A stretch of 64,000 nucleotides of DNA from Sphingomonas folli (GTDB lineage: Bacteria > Pseudomonadota > Alphaproteobacteria > Sphingomonadales > Sphingomonadaceae), in contig NZ_JAHXZL010000012.1 of the NCBI RefSeq assembly GCF_019429525.1, forward strand, positions 1 to 64,000, written 5' to 3'. Position 1 is the stretch's first letter. The number at the start of each line of letters is the position of its first letter. Shown here piece after piece: positions 8,598-16,640 of the stretch. The notes under the pieces were generated by a model. It was given only the letters and a program-made list of their open reading frames with translations. It had not been told where the DNA came from and did not search any database. Both the position numbers and the translations under genes were made by a program.

Positions 8598-9869
8598 TCA
8601 TGACGCTCTAGCCCGCATCCTACCCCCGCTCGACCTCGTTACCGGCCCTGGCACGTAGCTCCAGACGGTCGCCTCATCCGACCCGCCGATCGGCCCATCC
8701 TGCAAGACCTGCGGAGGCGACCACCCCGCCGGCACGTAGCCACGCTCCTTCAGGAATGCGAGCAGCGCCTCCGGATAGCTCTTGTAGACGATCCTCGCCG
8801 CTTCGGGACATTCGGCCTTGCTCCTCACGGTGCATCCCGTCGGCAGCACCCACTCTGCGTCGGCCGCATAGGAGCGCATCATCTCGGCCCACGCCGGCTC
8901 CAGCTGCCCGATCCTCGCCGCCGAGGCGACGTACGACGGACACGCTCCATTGCGATCGACTCCGTCCCCTCCACTTCGGCAGGTCTCACCCGCCCTCTTC
9001 ATCTCCTCCCTGAACAGCCTGCGGAACGCGCCATTGCGGGAAACATCGATCACGCGACCACCGGTCACATTGCGTACTACAGGTGGGGCGAAGCTCATGG
9101 CGTACGGCGCGAAGGCGTAGAGGAACGCCTCGTCCACGCCGACGAAGTCGGCGACCCCGTCGCCGGACATGTCGTACGGTAGAGGCATCGCCTCTCCGTC
9201 GCTGGAGCCGAGATCGACCACCTTGAGCCGACCACTCGACAGACCCGCGACCTGGATGTGGTTGCAGCAGTGCGCGCCGCCGCTGAAGCTCTGCAGCATG
9301 ACCACCGGCGATCCGCCTGCACTGTTACGAATGGCGGAGATGCGGTGGGTGAAACCCTCCGATGCCAACTCTCCGACTATGGTGACCGCGTCACGGCCAA
9401 GCGAGACCTCCACCACCGGCGCCACGGCGTCGTCTTCGACGCGCCGCCTCACCCTCAAACGAATCGGCCCGACCTGACGAACCGTCTCCCCGGGCATCCC
9501 ACCCGAGGTCCACTCGAGCGTTTGGCCGATCGCCAATTCCGGTGCCCGCCTTGCAGGTTCCGTGGCAGCGTTGCCGGTGACGGCGGGTGAACGCCCTCTC
9601 ACAGGTCTCTGCACCACGGGACCGGTCCGGTGAACCAAGCTCCAACCGAGCGCGACCACGAGCACGGCGACAAGCACGGTGATCCCCGCCATGAGAGGCA
9701 GTAGTCCTCTACCAGGCGAGATGTCCCCGGCATCGCGCGGCGGCCCGCCTCCCACCTGCTCACCAGCGTCCGACGCGACGAACTGGTGCCCGCAATAGCG
9801 GCAGACCAGAGCCGCCGTCCGCACGCGCTCCGCACATCTCGGGCACGGTTTGCCACGCAACCTGATCAC
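8598..9869 (-). CDS. Zinc-ribbon membrane protein with periplasmic domain
   Basis: A 423-residue protein. It starts with a zinc ribbon (CPRCAERVRTAALVCRYCG, residues 9-27), has a transmembrane helix near residues 58-76 (LMAGITVLVAVLVVALGWSL), and then a large extracytoplasmic part. That part includes SFSGGAHCCNHIQV and a DMSGDGVADFVGVDE segment resembling an FG-GAP/EF-type calcium loop. This design places metal binding in the cytoplasm and a sensing or binding domain outside. The function is unknown. Its start overlaps the stop of the preceding Adhesin-E-like gene by four bases (ATGA), so the two are coupled. Confidence 0.7.
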   Translation of the reverse strand: MIRLRGKPCPRCAERVRTAALVCRYCGHQFVASDAGEQVGGGPPRDAGDISPGRGLLPLMAGITVLVAVLVVALGWSLVHRTGPVVQRPVRGRSPAVTGNAATEPARRAPELAIGQTLEWTSGGMPGETVRQVGPIRLRVRRRVEDDAVAPVVEVSLGRDAVTIVGELASEGFTHRISAIRNSAGGSPVVMLQSFSGGAHCCNHIQVAGLSSGRLKVVDLGSSDGEAMPLPYDMSGDGVADFVGVDEAFLYAFAPYAMSFAPPVVRNVTGGRVIDVSRNGAFRRLFREEMKRAGETCRSGGDGVDRNGACPSYVASAARIGQLEPAWAEMMRSYAADAEWVLPTGCTVRSKAECPEAARIVYKSYPEALLAFLKERGYVPAGWSPPQVLQDGPIGGSDEATVWSYVPGPVTRSSGGRMRARAS

Positions 9870-10273
9870 AGCGGGTCACCCGCCGCGCAGGCACGCCTCG
9901 CCACTTCGTCGGCGATGGATTCCGGCGTGATCGGATCGTAGCCGACGCCGTAATCCGGGTAGCTGCGCGTTGAAGTCGCCTTGCCGTACGAGTCGTAGCG
10001 GGTGTCGGATAGCGTCTTGATGGTCGACGACGCGCAGTCGATGCTCAGCAGGGTCATCGACGAGCGCGAACTCTCACCGCGATTGCGGCTGTGATCGCCC
10101 TTCATCCAGACGTGCCGCTTGCCGCCCACGGTCCTGATGCGATCGGGATCGAGCGAGAACACGGATCCCTCCCGCGATGTCGTCACCGGGAACCACTCCG
10201 CCAAAGCTGGACCAGGTACGGCGAGCGCCAACATCAGCGCCAGCACCGAGCCTGAGCTCTTCACGTCTCCCAC
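9866..10273 (-). CDS. Adhesin-E-like secreted protein
   Basis: A 135-residue protein with a signal peptide (LALMLALAVPGPALAEW) followed by a surface-adhesin E-like domain: EWFPVTTSREGSVFSLDPD, HVWMKGDHS, LLSIDCASSTIKTL and a terminal ARRACAAG. The two cysteines sit where the family has its disulfide. It is the first gene of a pair with the zinc-ribbon membrane protein (four-base overlap) and resembles the product of 5721-6101. A periplasmic location is expected. Confidence 0.7.
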   Translation of the reverse strand: MGDVKSSGSVLALMLALAVPGPALAEWFPVTTSREGSVFSLDPDRIRTVGGKRHVWMKGDHSRNRGESSRSSMTLLSIDCASSTIKTLSDTRYDSYGKATSTRSYPDYGVGYDPITPESIADEVARRACAAGDPL

Positions 10274-10849
10274 AGCCTTCCCCCCTCACCTTCCCCGGTG
10301 ATGACTACAGGGACGCCTGGTGATCTTGAAGAGGCGAAAAGACCTGGAATCGAGCCGATTTCGCAGGTTTCTAGACCCGCGGGTGAATTGGCTACGGGCG
10401 AGTCGGACGGCATACGGCAAGTCGCTTTCTTCGCCAGCGATCACCATCGATCGTTCGCGCATGACACCGATCGAGCGGCTCATCGACCATCAACCACCAT
10501 TCGGCTGGCTCGATTGGACTTGCGTCACCTGACCGACCACGAGACCGTACACCGGACCGGAGCCGCGACGTGGACATCCACGTAGACCACAGCGCCATCG
10601 TGCGATCCCGTCCTGTCCACGATCATGTCGATGACGACGGGATGAGGATGCCGGCGATGTTCCCGGCGGCGTTGAACCATGCTCGGGTCACGCCGATCGC
10701 GTCCTCGGGAGCGGTGACCGCGACTACCATCCGATATGAAGGCTTCAGTTCACTCTTCGAGGAAGGCCAGTGACATGATGCCTGCTACGACGGCGTTCGA
10801 CGCGGTGTAGTTGCAGGGAGATATTGTCGCGCTTTGACGGAGCCCGATG
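10274..10849. other. No convincing gene
   Basis: This stretch of about 575 bases holds only short overlapping frames without recognisable motifs. It probably contains the promoter for the leftward pair 10273-8598, but no clear -35/-10 elements stand out. Confidence 0.4.
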
Positions 10850-11041
10850 TTAATCCGGAGCAACGGCCACCGAACGCGGTTCGTAGCGCACGGACTGGCC
10901 GAGCGTCCTGGCGCGCGCATCCAGCAACGTCACCGCGGCGGCATGCGTGCCGAGCGCCAGGCGGGACTGCGCGATCGCGGTGGCGTACGGGGGGTCGGTG
11001 TCGGCTGACAACGACTCAACCAGCTGATCCCTTTTCTCCAT
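10850..11041 (-). CDS. Possible small hypothetical protein
   Basis: A 63-residue frame opening MEKRDQLVESLSADTDPPYATAIAQSR. Its composition is ordinary, with amphipathic helices and no low-complexity bias, which distinguishes it from neighbouring shadow frames. It is divergent from the degenerate merR next to it. No family is recognised and the call is tentative. Confidence 0.3.
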   Translation of the reverse strand: MEKRDQLVESLSADTDPPYATAIAQSRLALGTHAAAVTLLDARARTLGQSVRYEPRSVAVAPD

Positions 11042-11043
11042 AA

Positions 11044-11404
11044 GTGATCGACGCGGACCAAACCGCGCTCCGGCGCGAGCACGAGCACGTCGACGCTTAC
11101 AAGGCTGAGGATCGGGCCCTAGCGCGCGCCCCGGGGCGCACGGCGCCGCATCGCGTGCGCTGGCTGCGCTTCATCCGTTCCGCCCAGGCCGCAGGCTTCA
11201 CGCTCGAGGAAATCACCGAATTGCTTCAGCTCGATGTGTCCGACGATCGCGCACGGGCAAGGGATAGCGGTCGTCCGGATCGCCGAACTCGATCGCAAGA
11301 TAGCCGAGATGCAGACGGCGCGCAGCGCGCTCGCGCGCCTCGAGCAGGATTGCAACCGATCGGAAAATGGCCCCTGCCCTATTCTGCTTGCCTTCGATCA
11401 ATAG
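11044..11404 (+). pseudogene. Degenerate MerR-family regulator
   Basis: Pieces of a MerR-type regulator lie in two frames. The first frame holds RVRWLRFIRSAQAAGFTLEEITELLQLD, the linker and dimerisation-helix start. Around 11255 the frame shifts, and the next holds RIAELDRKIAEMQTARSAL followed by ARLEQDCNRSENGPCPILL, the C-terminal metal-site region of a mercury-type MerR, ending at TAG 11402-11404. The DNA-binding N-terminus is missing or scrambled. No mer operon lies nearby, so this is a fossil. Confidence 0.75.
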
Positions 11405-11419
11405 GAGAGTGGCGGGCTG

Positions 11420-11689
11420 TCACCAGTATTTCGAGATCGCTCGGAACTGCTCGACGGCGACCTTGGTGCCCTCGCCCTCCTCCGCGTGAACGAGGCAATG
11501 ATCGATATGGTCGTTGATGAGCGCGCGCTTGGCGCTGGCGATCGCGTTCTCGACCGCCTGGAGCTGCTGCGCGATATCGACGCACGGCCGTTGCTCCTCG
11601 ATCATTGTGACTATGCTCTTGAGATGACCGTTAGCGCGGTTGAGACGCTTGATGATTGCCGGATGGCTGGAATGCTCTGTGTGGGCCAT
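11420..11689 (-). CDS. CsoR/RcnR-family metal-sensing repressor
   Basis: An 89-residue all-helical repressor beginning MAHTEHSSHPAIIKRLNRANGHL. The probable metal ligands are visible: His3, Cys36 (RPCVDIA), His61, His64 and Cys65 (HIDHCL). This mixes the RcnR set (H3, C35, H60, H64) with the C-H-C pattern of CsoR. The frame extends 50 codons upstream through the operator region, but this Met matches the family. It is divergent from an RcnA-type Ni/Co exporter, which it most likely represses until nickel or cobalt binds. G/C-tract palindromes lie between the two genes. Confidence 0.88.
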   Translation of the reverse strand: MAHTEHSSHPAIIKRLNRANGHLKSIVTMIEEQRPCVDIAQQLQAVENAIASAKRALINDHIDHCLVHAEEGEGTKVAVEQFRAISKYW

Positions 11690-11727
11690 GCAGCCTATGT
11701 AGGAGATCCGAGAAGTATTTGTCGAGG

Positions 11728-11766
11728 ATCCCCCTGGGGGGATAGGCACTATCCCCATGGGGGGAT
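11728..11766. promoter_or_regulatory. Tandem CsoR/RcnR-type operators
   Basis: Two near-identical 16-base inverted repeats, ATCCCCCTGGGGGGAT (11728-11743) and ATCCCCATGGGGGGAT (11751-11766), start 23 bases apart, about two helical turns. Both consist of a C-tract meeting a G-tract flanked by AT, the A-form-prone pattern bound by RcnR and CsoR relatives. They lie between the divergent repressor (start 11689) and exporter (start 11838), so both genes are probably controlled. Confidence 0.75.
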
Positions 11767-11837
11767 ATTGCACTCCCGAAGTCGATGTGCCAGCGGCCAT
11801 ATGCCGCTTGGACATCTTGACACCACCGGGACGCCAC

Positions 11838-12983
11838 ATGGCCTCTTTTGCCGACCTCGTTCAGCAAGGCAGCATGAACCTATGGCTGTTTGTCCCGAGC
11901 GCGCTCTTGCTCGGTGCGCTGCACGGACTCGAGCCCGGCCATTCCAAGACGATGATGGCCGCCTTCATCATCGCCGTGCGCGGCACGGTCGGCCAAGCGA
12001 TTCCGCTCGGGCTCTGCGCCGCCCTCTCCCACACCGTGATCGTGTGGGCGATAGCGCTGGGCGGCCAGTATCTCGGCCGCGGCTTCAATACCGAGACGAC
12101 CGAGCCCTATCTGCTGCTCGGCTCCGCCGTGATCGTGCTGGGCGTCGGACTCTGGATGATCTGGCGCGCTCGCGCCGCTCAGAAGGCCGAGGCGGCCCAC
12201 GACCATCATCATCAACATCACGGCGAGGAAGGGGTCCGGACGATCGAGCCCGGGCACGGCACGATGTGGCGCGAAATTCTCGAGGACGGCGTACCGCCCC
12301 GCTGGCGCGCCAGTTTCGCCAGCGGCCGGTGGAAGGCGGACGACATCACCGTCACGACCGCTCGCGGCTCAGGCGCCACGCAAACCTTCCGTTTCGTCGA
12401 TCGCGGCGACTTCCTCGAAAGCATCGAGGAGATCCCCGAGCCTCACGCCTTCTCCGCGCACGTATCGCTCGGGCGCGGTGGACACAGGCACGACCATGAG
12501 CTGACATATGCCGAACACGGTCGCGAACACGAACACGGGCACGATCATGGCGCGCTCAACGAGCGTTTGAAGGTGACGGGCGACGACGCCTACATGGACG
12601 CCCACGAGCGCGCCCATGCCGCCGATATCAGCCGTCGCTTCGCCGATCGGCAGGTGACGACGGGGCAGATCGCCTTGTTCGGTCTCACGGGCGGTCTGAT
12701 CCCCTGCCCCGCGGCCGTCACCGTGCTGCTGCTGTGCCTCCAGCTCAAGCGGCTCGCGCTCGGCGTCGTGCTGGTCAGCGCCTTCAGTGTCGGCCTCGCG
12801 GTGACGATGGTCAGCGCCCGCGTGATCGCCTCGCTGAGCATCAACCAAATCCAGAAGCGCTGGTCGGGGTTCGGCGACTTCGCGCGCAAGGCGCCCTACG
12901 CATCGGCTGGACTAATGGTCGTGATCGCCTGCTACATGGGCTATTCGGGTCTGAGCGGCGTTGCCCGCATCGGCGCGATCTGA
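11838..12983 (+). CDS. rcnA: RcnA-type nickel/cobalt exporter
   Basis: A 381-residue membrane protein of the NiCoT/RcnA family. The signature HGLEPGHSK lies near residue 25, and a second conserved helix reads GLTGGLIPCPAAVTVLL. Two large His-rich loops (AHDHHHQHHGEE and a later GREHEHGHDHG) fit metal capture on the cytoplasmic side. It should expel Ni2+ and Co2+. The ATG at 11838 follows the operator region of the divergent CsoR/RcnR-type repressor. The DUF1289 gene starts within its stop codon (TGATG), so a four-gene rightward operon is likely. Confidence 0.9.
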   Translation: MASFADLVQQGSMNLWLFVPSALLLGALHGLEPGHSKTMMAAFIIAVRGTVGQAIPLGLCAALSHTVIVWAIALGGQYLGRGFNTETTEPYLLLGSAVIVLGVGLWMIWRARAAQKAEAAHDHHHQHHGEEGVRTIEPGHGTMWREILEDGVPPRWRASFASGRWKADDITVTTARGSGATQTFRFVDRGDFLESIEEIPEPHAFSAHVSLGRGGHRHDHELTYAEHGREHEHGHDHGALNERLKVTGDDAYMDAHERAHAADISRRFADRQVTTGQIALFGLTGGLIPCPAAVTVLLLCLQLKRLALGVVLVSAFSVGLAVTMVSARVIASLSINQIQKRWSGFGDFARKAPYASAGLMVVIACYMGYSGLSGVARIGAI

Positions 12984-13174
12984 TGCGCTCGCCATGTGTC
13001 GAGCTGTGTGGCTTCGACGCCCGCACCGGATGGTGCCAGGGCTGCGGCCGCACGCGCGAGGAGGTGCGGCGCTGGCGCAACCTGCGGCCGGGTGACGCCC
13101 GGCGTGTCGCGAGCGACCTCCCGCACCGTTTGGCGAAGCTCGCCGCCCGCCACGCAAAAGACGAGGCCCGTTGA
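12983..13174 (+). CDS. DUF1289 family small cysteine protein
   Basis: A 63-residue protein with the DUF1289 cysteine pattern CVELCGFDARTGWCQGCGRT followed by EVRRW, probably binding a metal ion or cluster. The start overlaps the rcnA stop (TGATG). The next gene again starts in its stop (TGATG). The function is unknown, but tight coupling to a Ni/Co exporter suggests a metal-linked role. Confidence 0.85.
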   Translation: MRSPCVELCGFDARTGWCQGCGRTREEVRRWRNLRPGDARRVASDLPHRLAKLAARHAKDEAR

Positions 13175-13524
13175 TGTTCTATCTTGCCGCGAAGGCGCTT
13201 ATCTCAGGCGCGCTGATCGCCGTCGCATCGGAGGTGGCGAAACGCTTCCCCGGCTTCGGGGCGCTGATCGCCTCGCTGCCGCTTGTCTCGATCCTCGGCA
13301 TGATCTGGCTGTGGCACGACAAGCCCGATGCGGAGAACATGGCGGCCCATGTCGCCGCGACGTTCTGGTACGTTCTACCGTCCCTGCCGATGTTCCTGCT
13401 CATCCCCGCTCTGCTCCGGCATGGTTGGCCCTTCGCCGCGGCGCTCGGCGCAGGCTGCGCCCTCGCCATCGCGCTCTATCTGGGCATGACCGTCCTCGCA
13501 CCACGTTTGGGATTGCAGCTTTGA
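13174..13524 (+). CDS. DUF3147 family membrane protein
   Basis: A 116-residue protein with four probable transmembrane helices. It resembles DUF3147: a GFGALIASLPLVSILGMIWLW core and a charged HDKPDAENMAAH loop. The ATG at 13174 overlaps the previous stop (TGATG); a TTG one codon earlier is possible. The function of the family is unknown. Confidence 0.75.
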   Translation: MFYLAAKALISGALIAVASEVAKRFPGFGALIASLPLVSILGMIWLWHDKPDAENMAAHVAATFWYVLPSLPMFLLIPALLRHGWPFAAALGAGCALAIALYLGMTVLAPRLGLQL

Positions 13525-13832
13525 CCTCGCACACCGTCATTTGCACCGATCCGGCCTGCCAGGCCGGGAGAGCCGCAGCGTCTTCCAACGGGATCCGGTC
13601 GCCGTTTCGGCTCCGCATCTTCGCGAAGTGTGGTCCACTTCCTTCCGAGCTCGCCGAGGTCGTTCGCTTCGCAGCCACCCGCGAGGGATTGAACGAACCG
13701 GCGCTTCGTCGCGACGAGGACGGTGCCGTTCTCGAGCTTGTCGGTCCGGAAGACGCCTTGCGGCGCCTCTCGAACCTGTTGGAGAGGAGACCTGGCGGCG
13801 GTCTCCTGGTCCTAGACGAGATTACGTCCTAG
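13521..13832 (+). CDS. Hypothetical protein, last gene of the rcnA operon
   Basis: A 103-residue protein, probably starting at TTG 13521, which overlaps the preceding stop (TTGA). The N-terminus has two cysteines (VICTDPACQAG). The remainder looks like a compact alpha/beta domain (FRLRIFAKCGPLPSELAEVV, then EDGAVLELVGPEDALRRLSNLL). I do not recognise the family. Its stop meets the stop of the convergent SANT-like gene, overlapping by four bases. Confidence 0.5.
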   Translation: MTSHTVICTDPACQAGRAAASSNGIRSPFRLRIFAKCGPLPSELAEVVRFAATREGLNEPALRRDEDGAVLELVGPEDALRRLSNLLERRPGGGLLVLDEITS

Positions 13833-14080
13833 CGATCTTCCCCATCAGCGACCTTCGCACGGCGCTGCATGATCGCGCTCACCTGTGGTCGCCACGGCCG
13901 GAGCCGTCCCCGCAGCGTCAACCCAAGGAGCTGGGCACGCCCACGGACGCCGTCAACCGTGCGCCGCATGGCGACGGCAACGGCGCCTACCGGCTCGCGG
14001 GCGCGGAGACGACGTTCCAGCTCGGCATCCTCAGCTGGGGTCCAACGGCGGATACGCGGCGCCCGACGGCTGTCCGTCAC
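13829..14080 (-). CDS. SANT/Myb-like small DNA-binding protein
   Basis: An 83-residue protein. Residues 10-57 have the spacing of a SANT/Myb or GcrA-like helix-turn-helix: RRWTPAEDAELERRLRAREP, a middle helix VGAVAVAMRRT, and VDGVRGRAQLLGL as the recognition helix. The basic tail supports DNA binding. It is the last gene of the leftward CDF/DUF305 unit, overlapping the CDF stop region by four bases. It may be a local regulator; the target is unknown. Confidence 0.7.
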   Translation of the reverse strand: MTDSRRAPRIRRWTPAEDAELERRLRAREPVGAVAVAMRRTVDGVRGRAQLLGLTLRGRLRPWRPQVSAIMQRRAKVADGEDR

Positions 14081-15000
14081 GGATGGACGTCGCCTTCATC
14101 GCAGTCCCTGCCTGAAGCCTCGGTCTGGATCGTGCTGTGCTCGATCTCGTAGCGGGTCTTCAGCACGGCCTGGATCGCCGACCGCGTACCGTCGACGTCG
14201 GCGCCGTCCTCGAGAACGACATGGACGGTGCAGTTCACCTCGTCGTTGCTCATCGACCAGACGTGCAGATCGTGGAGGCCGGCGACGCCGGGCACCCCGG
14301 CGATCGCCGTGCGAACCTCGGCGAGCTTCAGCCCACCCGGGACGCCTTCGAGCAGCACGTTGCTGGTGTCGCGGAGCAGAATCCAGGTGCGGGGCAGAAC
14401 CCACAGACCGATGCCGACGGCGACGATCGGATCGACCCAGGTCCAGCCCGTGAAACGGATGACCAACGCGCCGACGATGACGCCGACCGAACCGATCATG
14501 TCGGCCCACACTTCGAGGTAGGCGCCCTTGACGTTGAAGCTGCCTTCCTTGCCCGCCATCAGCAGCCGCATCGAGATGACGTTCACGACCAGGCCGATCG
14601 AGGCGACGATCAGCATTCCCCAGGACTGGACTTCCTGCGGCTGGCTGAACCGCTTGATCGCCTCCACGAAGACGTAGATCGCGACGCCGAACAGCAGCAC
14701 GGCATTGAAAGCGGCCGCGAGTATTTCGAACCGACGATAGCCGAACGTCCGCTTGTCGTCGGCTGCCTTCTGCCCGAGTTTGATCGCCAGTAGCGCGATG
14801 ACCAGCGCCATCACGTCGGTCATCATGTGCGCGGCGTCGGAGAGCAGCGCCAGGCTGTTGAAGACGAACCCGCCCACGACTTCCGCGATGAAGTAGGTGA
14901 AGGTCAGCGCGAGCGCCCAGCTCAGCATCTTGGCGTTGGCTCCGGCGGTGTGGTCGTGCGAGTGTCCGCCCGCTTCGTGATTGTGTTCGTGTGCCATCAC
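14077..15000 (-). CDS. Cation diffusion facilitator (CzcD/ZitB-like)
   Basis: A 307-residue protein with the CDF layout: a His-rich N-terminus (HEHNHEAGGHSHDH), six transmembrane helices and a C-terminal cytoplasmic domain (GLHDLHVWSMSNDEVNCTVHV). The TM2 metal-site motif is DAAHMMTD (His58, Asp62). In TM5 the usual His-x3-Asp reads EVWAD (Glu163, Asp167). The protein should export Zn, Co or Cd from the cytoplasm using protons. It overlaps the DUF305 lipoprotein gene before it and the SANT gene after it by four bases each. Confidence 0.9.
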   Translation of the reverse strand: MMAHEHNHEAGGHSHDHTAGANAKMLSWALALTFTYFIAEVVGGFVFNSLALLSDAAHMMTDVMALVIALLAIKLGQKAADDKRTFGYRRFEILAAAFNAVLLFGVAIYVFVEAIKRFSQPQEVQSWGMLIVASIGLVVNVISMRLLMAGKEGSFNVKGAYLEVWADMIGSVGVIVGALVIRFTGWTWVDPIVAVGIGLWVLPRTWILLRDTSNVLLEGVPGGLKLAEVRTAIAGVPGVAGLHDLHVWSMSNDEVNCTVHVVLEDGADVDGTRSAIQAVLKTRYEIEHSTIQTEASGRDCDEGDVHP

Positions 15001-15380
15001 TTCCCTCCCTGCGTCGCGGCGCTGCGCTCGGTGAGCCAGCGCCTCATCTGGACGATCTCCGCCTGCTGCACTCGGATCACGTTCTCCGCCATCTGCCGGA
15101 TTCTCGGATCACTGCCATTCGCGATCTCCTTGCGCGCCATGTCCACCGCGCCCTCGTGATGCGCGATCATGGCGGCCAGGAAGTCGGTATCGGGATCACC
15201 CGTCGGCTGCGTCGCCATGCCGCCACCGCCGTGGGCCGCGTTTGGGCCATGGATGGCGTCCTTCGATCCGGGCGACCCGGGATCGTCGGAGGCGAATTGA
15301 CCCGCCGGCTTGCTGCCGGAGCAGGCAGGGACTGCGAACAGGATCGCAAGGCAGCACGCTCGTAGGATCGAGGGAGTCAT
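14997..15380 (-). CDS. DUF305 lipoprotein
   Basis: A 127-residue protein with a lipoprotein signal peptide (CCLAILFAVPAC, lipobox VPAC). The DUF305 core contains DFLAAMIAHHEGAVDMA and QQAEIVQMRRWL. The His/Met content suggests metal binding at the outer face of the inner membrane or at the outer membrane. Its stop overlaps the CDF exporter start by four bases, so the two are made together. Confidence 0.85.
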   Translation of the reverse strand: MTPSILRACCLAILFAVPACSGSKPAGQFASDDPGSPGSKDAIHGPNAAHGGGGMATQPTGDPDTDFLAAMIAHHEGAVDMARKEIANGSDPRIRQMAENVIRVQQAEIVQMRRWLTERSAATQGGK

Positions 15381-15435
15381 TCAGTGCTCCAATGAAAGGC
15401 GGGGTGACTAACGGGATTGTCGGCCGCGCCGCCTC

Positions 15436-16122
15436 TCACCCCGCGATCTCCTCAAGGGCCAGCAGCGCAAGAAAGCCGATGAAGAAGAAGGCGCTGATGA
15501 GTGGACTGTCCGGCTTCTCATGCGCCTCGACCAGAAGTTCCTCGGTGACGAGGTAGAGCAGCGCCATGAGGCCGAAGCTGAGGAAACCGGCGATGACGAT
15601 CGGCGACAAGGCCGCAACCGGAACGGCGACGAGCGAGCCGACAGGTAGGAGCAGCGCAAGCCCTACAACGATCAGGATGATGCGCAACTTCGACTGTCTC
15701 GTCTCGGCCAGTTCGGTGGTGACGGTGATTCCGAGGAACAGGACCTCAAGCGTGAGGGCTACGGTGAGCAAAATGCCTGCCTTTTCGCCGGCGACGAACG
15801 CCAATCCGAGCACGAGACCGTCAATCAGTATGTCGATCCCAATGGCGCCGAGGAGAGCTGCTGGCCCCTTGAACCGATCCTCGAAGCTCTTGAGACCGAG
15901 CATGACGATCACACCGAGCGAGCCGCCGATCAGAGTCGCGGCGGGACTCGCCTCGTGCTTCACCTGAGGCAGTATCTCGGTGGCAGCGGCCGCGAAGACG
16001 ACGCCCGCCGCCAGGTGCTGCATGGCACTCGTGAAGGCAGGCCCGGGCCGCCGCATGGCGGCGATGATCGCCCCAATCACGACGGCGATGGTCGGGATGA
16101 CGGTGTAGGTCAGCGCCAGCAT
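15436..16122 (-). CDS. ZIP-family metal permease
   Basis: A 228-residue protein with about eight hydrophobic segments. ZIP hallmarks are HLAAGVVFAAAATEILP in one helix, the IDILIDGLVLG motif, and TEELLVEAHE near the C-terminus. ZIP proteins generally carry Zn2+ or other divalent ions into the cytoplasm. The ATG at 16122 has GAGG upstream at good spacing; an ATG nine codons earlier is possible. An importer beside several exporters is notable. The transport direction here is inferred from the family. Confidence 0.82.
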   Translation of the reverse strand: MLALTYTVIPTIAVVIGAIIAAMRRPGPAFTSAMQHLAAGVVFAAAATEILPQVKHEASPAATLIGGSLGVIVMLGLKSFEDRFKGPAALLGAIGIDILIDGLVLGLAFVAGEKAGILLTVALTLEVLFLGITVTTELAETRQSKLRIILIVVGLALLLPVGSLVAVPVAALSPIVIAGFLSFGLMALLYLVTEELLVEAHEKPDSPLISAFFFIGFLALLALEEIAG

Positions 16123-16640
16123 GGAGGTTTCCTCAACTTCATCGATCATGCGCTCCGCCGCCTTGGCTCGCCTGGAGATGGAGGCGGCGGCTCAAAACCC
16201 CTCGGGATCGACCGGCCGCCACGCCGGCTACGAAGACGTTCGCCTCCCAGGAGGTGTAGGGCTCGTCCCAGGTCGCGGACAGGCAAGAAGCCGCCGATGG
16301 CGGGAGATGCGGACATCGTCATTGGCGGCTGCTCGACCTGACAAGCACGGACAGATGCCACTTCCCGCCGTTCCGTCGCCAGGCAGTGAAGCCGGCGCGA
16401 TGGAGCCGGCCCGCCCATCGCACGAACACGAGGGTGGTGGATGCCGAGATGAGCCTGTGCCCGCGTACCACGCGTGTCGTGCGGATGAGCATCGTCGCCA
16501 GCAGCAGCCAGGAGCCCGCCGGGAGAGCCACGCGTGCGGCGTGCTGCGCCTTCAACATGCGGGTAGACTCCACCAGTTGGATAGGCGGCAAAGCCGAAGC
16601 GGCACAGCGTAGCGGAGTGCGCTTTGATAGAGCGGACCCA
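16123..16640. other. Intergenic stretch, no firm gene
   Basis: About 500 bases separate the ZIP gene from the DedA gene. A leftward frame at 16319-16591 would encode a 90-residue basic, partly hydrophobic peptide (AGSWLLLATMLIRTTRVV), but it matches no family and I do not call it. Confidence 0.4.
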
